Assembly: GCA_015522395.1 (NCBI GenBank)
Contig: WAMH01000011.1
Coordinates: 1-5,439, forward strand
Source: Thermococcus sp.
Lineage (GTDB): Archaea; Methanobacteriota_B; Thermococci; Thermococcales; Thermococcaceae
Length of the DNA stretch: 5,439 bases
Reading direction: 5' to 3'
Of this stretch, positions 4,967 to 5,439 are shown in pieces. The notes beneath the pieces are model-generated. The model was not told the DNA's origin. It did not search any database and saw nothing but the letters and a program-made list of their open reading frames with translations. Position 1 is the stretch's first letter. Each line of letters begins with the position of its first letter. The position numbers and the translations under genes are program-made.

Positions 4967-5439
4967 TTGGGGAGAAAGCTCGCGGGGATAGACGAGGCCG
5001 GCAGGGGTCCGGTTATCGGTCCGATGGTCATAGCGGCGGTGGTTGTTGACGAGGACGGGGTTCCAAAACTGGCGGAGCTTGGAGTGAGGGACTCGAAGAG
5101 GCTGACCCCGAAGCGGCGCGAGAGGCTCTTCGACGAGATTATAAAGCTCGTGGATGACTACAAGCTCATCGAGCTTTGGCCGGACGAGATCGACTTCAGG
5201 GAAGGAACACTCAACGAGTTCGAGGTCGAGAATTTCATCAAAGCCCTAAACTCACTCAAAGTCAGGCCCGACGTTGTTTATATCGATGCCGCCGACGTCA
5301 AGGAAGAGCGCTTTGGTGAAGACATCAGGAGGGGGCTGAACTTTGGGGCCGAGATTGTGGCGGAACACAAGGCAGATGACAAGTTCGTCCCGGTTTCAGC
5401 CGCCTCGATCCTCGCAAAGGTCACCCGCGACAGGGCGAT
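4967..5439 (+). CDS. rnhB: Ribonuclease HII, 3' part missing
   Basis: RNase HII cuts the RNA strand of RNA/DNA hybrids and starts removal of single ribonucleotides from DNA, using Mg2+ or Mn2+. The visible 157 residues begin MGRKLAGIDEAGRGPVIGPM and hold all four acidic catalytic residues: D9 and E10 in IDEAGRGP, D107 in YIDAADV, and D137 in HKADD. The GRG substrate-sensing motif is at 12-14 and the conserved SAASILAKVTRDRA at 144-157. These residues are offset by two from the Thermococcus kodakarensis enzyme (D7, E8, D105, D135), which it resembles closely. The frame is open at the window end, so about 60-70 residues of the C-terminal part are missing. It starts with TTG behind a very strong ribosome site that overlaps the permease stop, so it is almost surely cotranscribed and perhaps coupled with the metal transporter. 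A functional link through its Mn/Mg need is speculation. Confidence 0.96.
   Translation, partial: MGRKLAGIDEAGRGPVIGPMVIAAVVVDEDGVPKLAELGVRDSKRLTPKRRERLFDEIIKLVDDYKLIELWPDEIDFREGTLNEFEVENFIKALNSLKVRPDVVYIDAADVKEERFGEDIRRGLNFGAEIVAEHKADDKFVPVSAASILAKVTRDRA

Overview
This window looks like the chromosome of a hyperthermophilic euryarchaeon of the Thermococcales, most likely a GC-rich Thermococcus. The evidence is archaeal-only proteins (DNA topoisomerase VI subunit B, aIF1A, Rio1 kinase, Dim2-like KH protein), an RNase HII whose sequence closely resembles the Thermococcus enzyme, Lys/Glu-rich proteins, very strong GGAGGTGA-type ribosome binding sites, T/A-rich TATA boxes and almost no spacing between genes. 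I see no transfer signs, mobile elements, CRISPR or RNA genes.

Left part (1 to about 2930, minus strand). One tightly packed operon is read from right to left: aIF1A (translation initiation), Rio1 kinase, a two-KH-domain Dim2/Pno1 homologue, and top6B (N-terminal 325 residues only; its 3' end runs off the window). Gaps are 27, 4 and 2 nt. The first three proteins all act on the small ribosomal subunit (maturation and initiation); the fourth handles DNA topology. A TATA box at 2922-2930 sits about 35 nt upstream of the aIF1A start.

Middle (about 2892 to 3349). An 85-nt AT-rich intergenic stretch carries a perfect 12-bp inverted repeat and a smaller 6-bp palindrome. It is followed by a 100-residue membrane protein of unknown function on the minus strand. 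That gene is divergent from the right-hand operon, and a single symmetric TTTAAA element seems to serve as TATA box for both directions.

Right part (3350 to 5439, plus strand). An ABC transporter of the zinc/manganese type (ATPase plus ABC-3 family permease, overlapping by 4 nt) is followed by rnhB (RNase HII, TTG start, 3' truncated). The ATPase ends in a short His-rich tail. The DNA encoding this tail forms an 8-bp hairpin that would mask the permease ribosome binding site, a likely device for translational coupling. No substrate-binding protein is encoded in the window.

I do not see a radically new system. The best leads are the SD-masking hairpin, the shared divergent TATA element, the uncharacterised small membrane protein, the 12-bp inverted repeat upstream of aIF1A, and the fixed distance of about 35 nt from TATA centre to start codon at three promoters.
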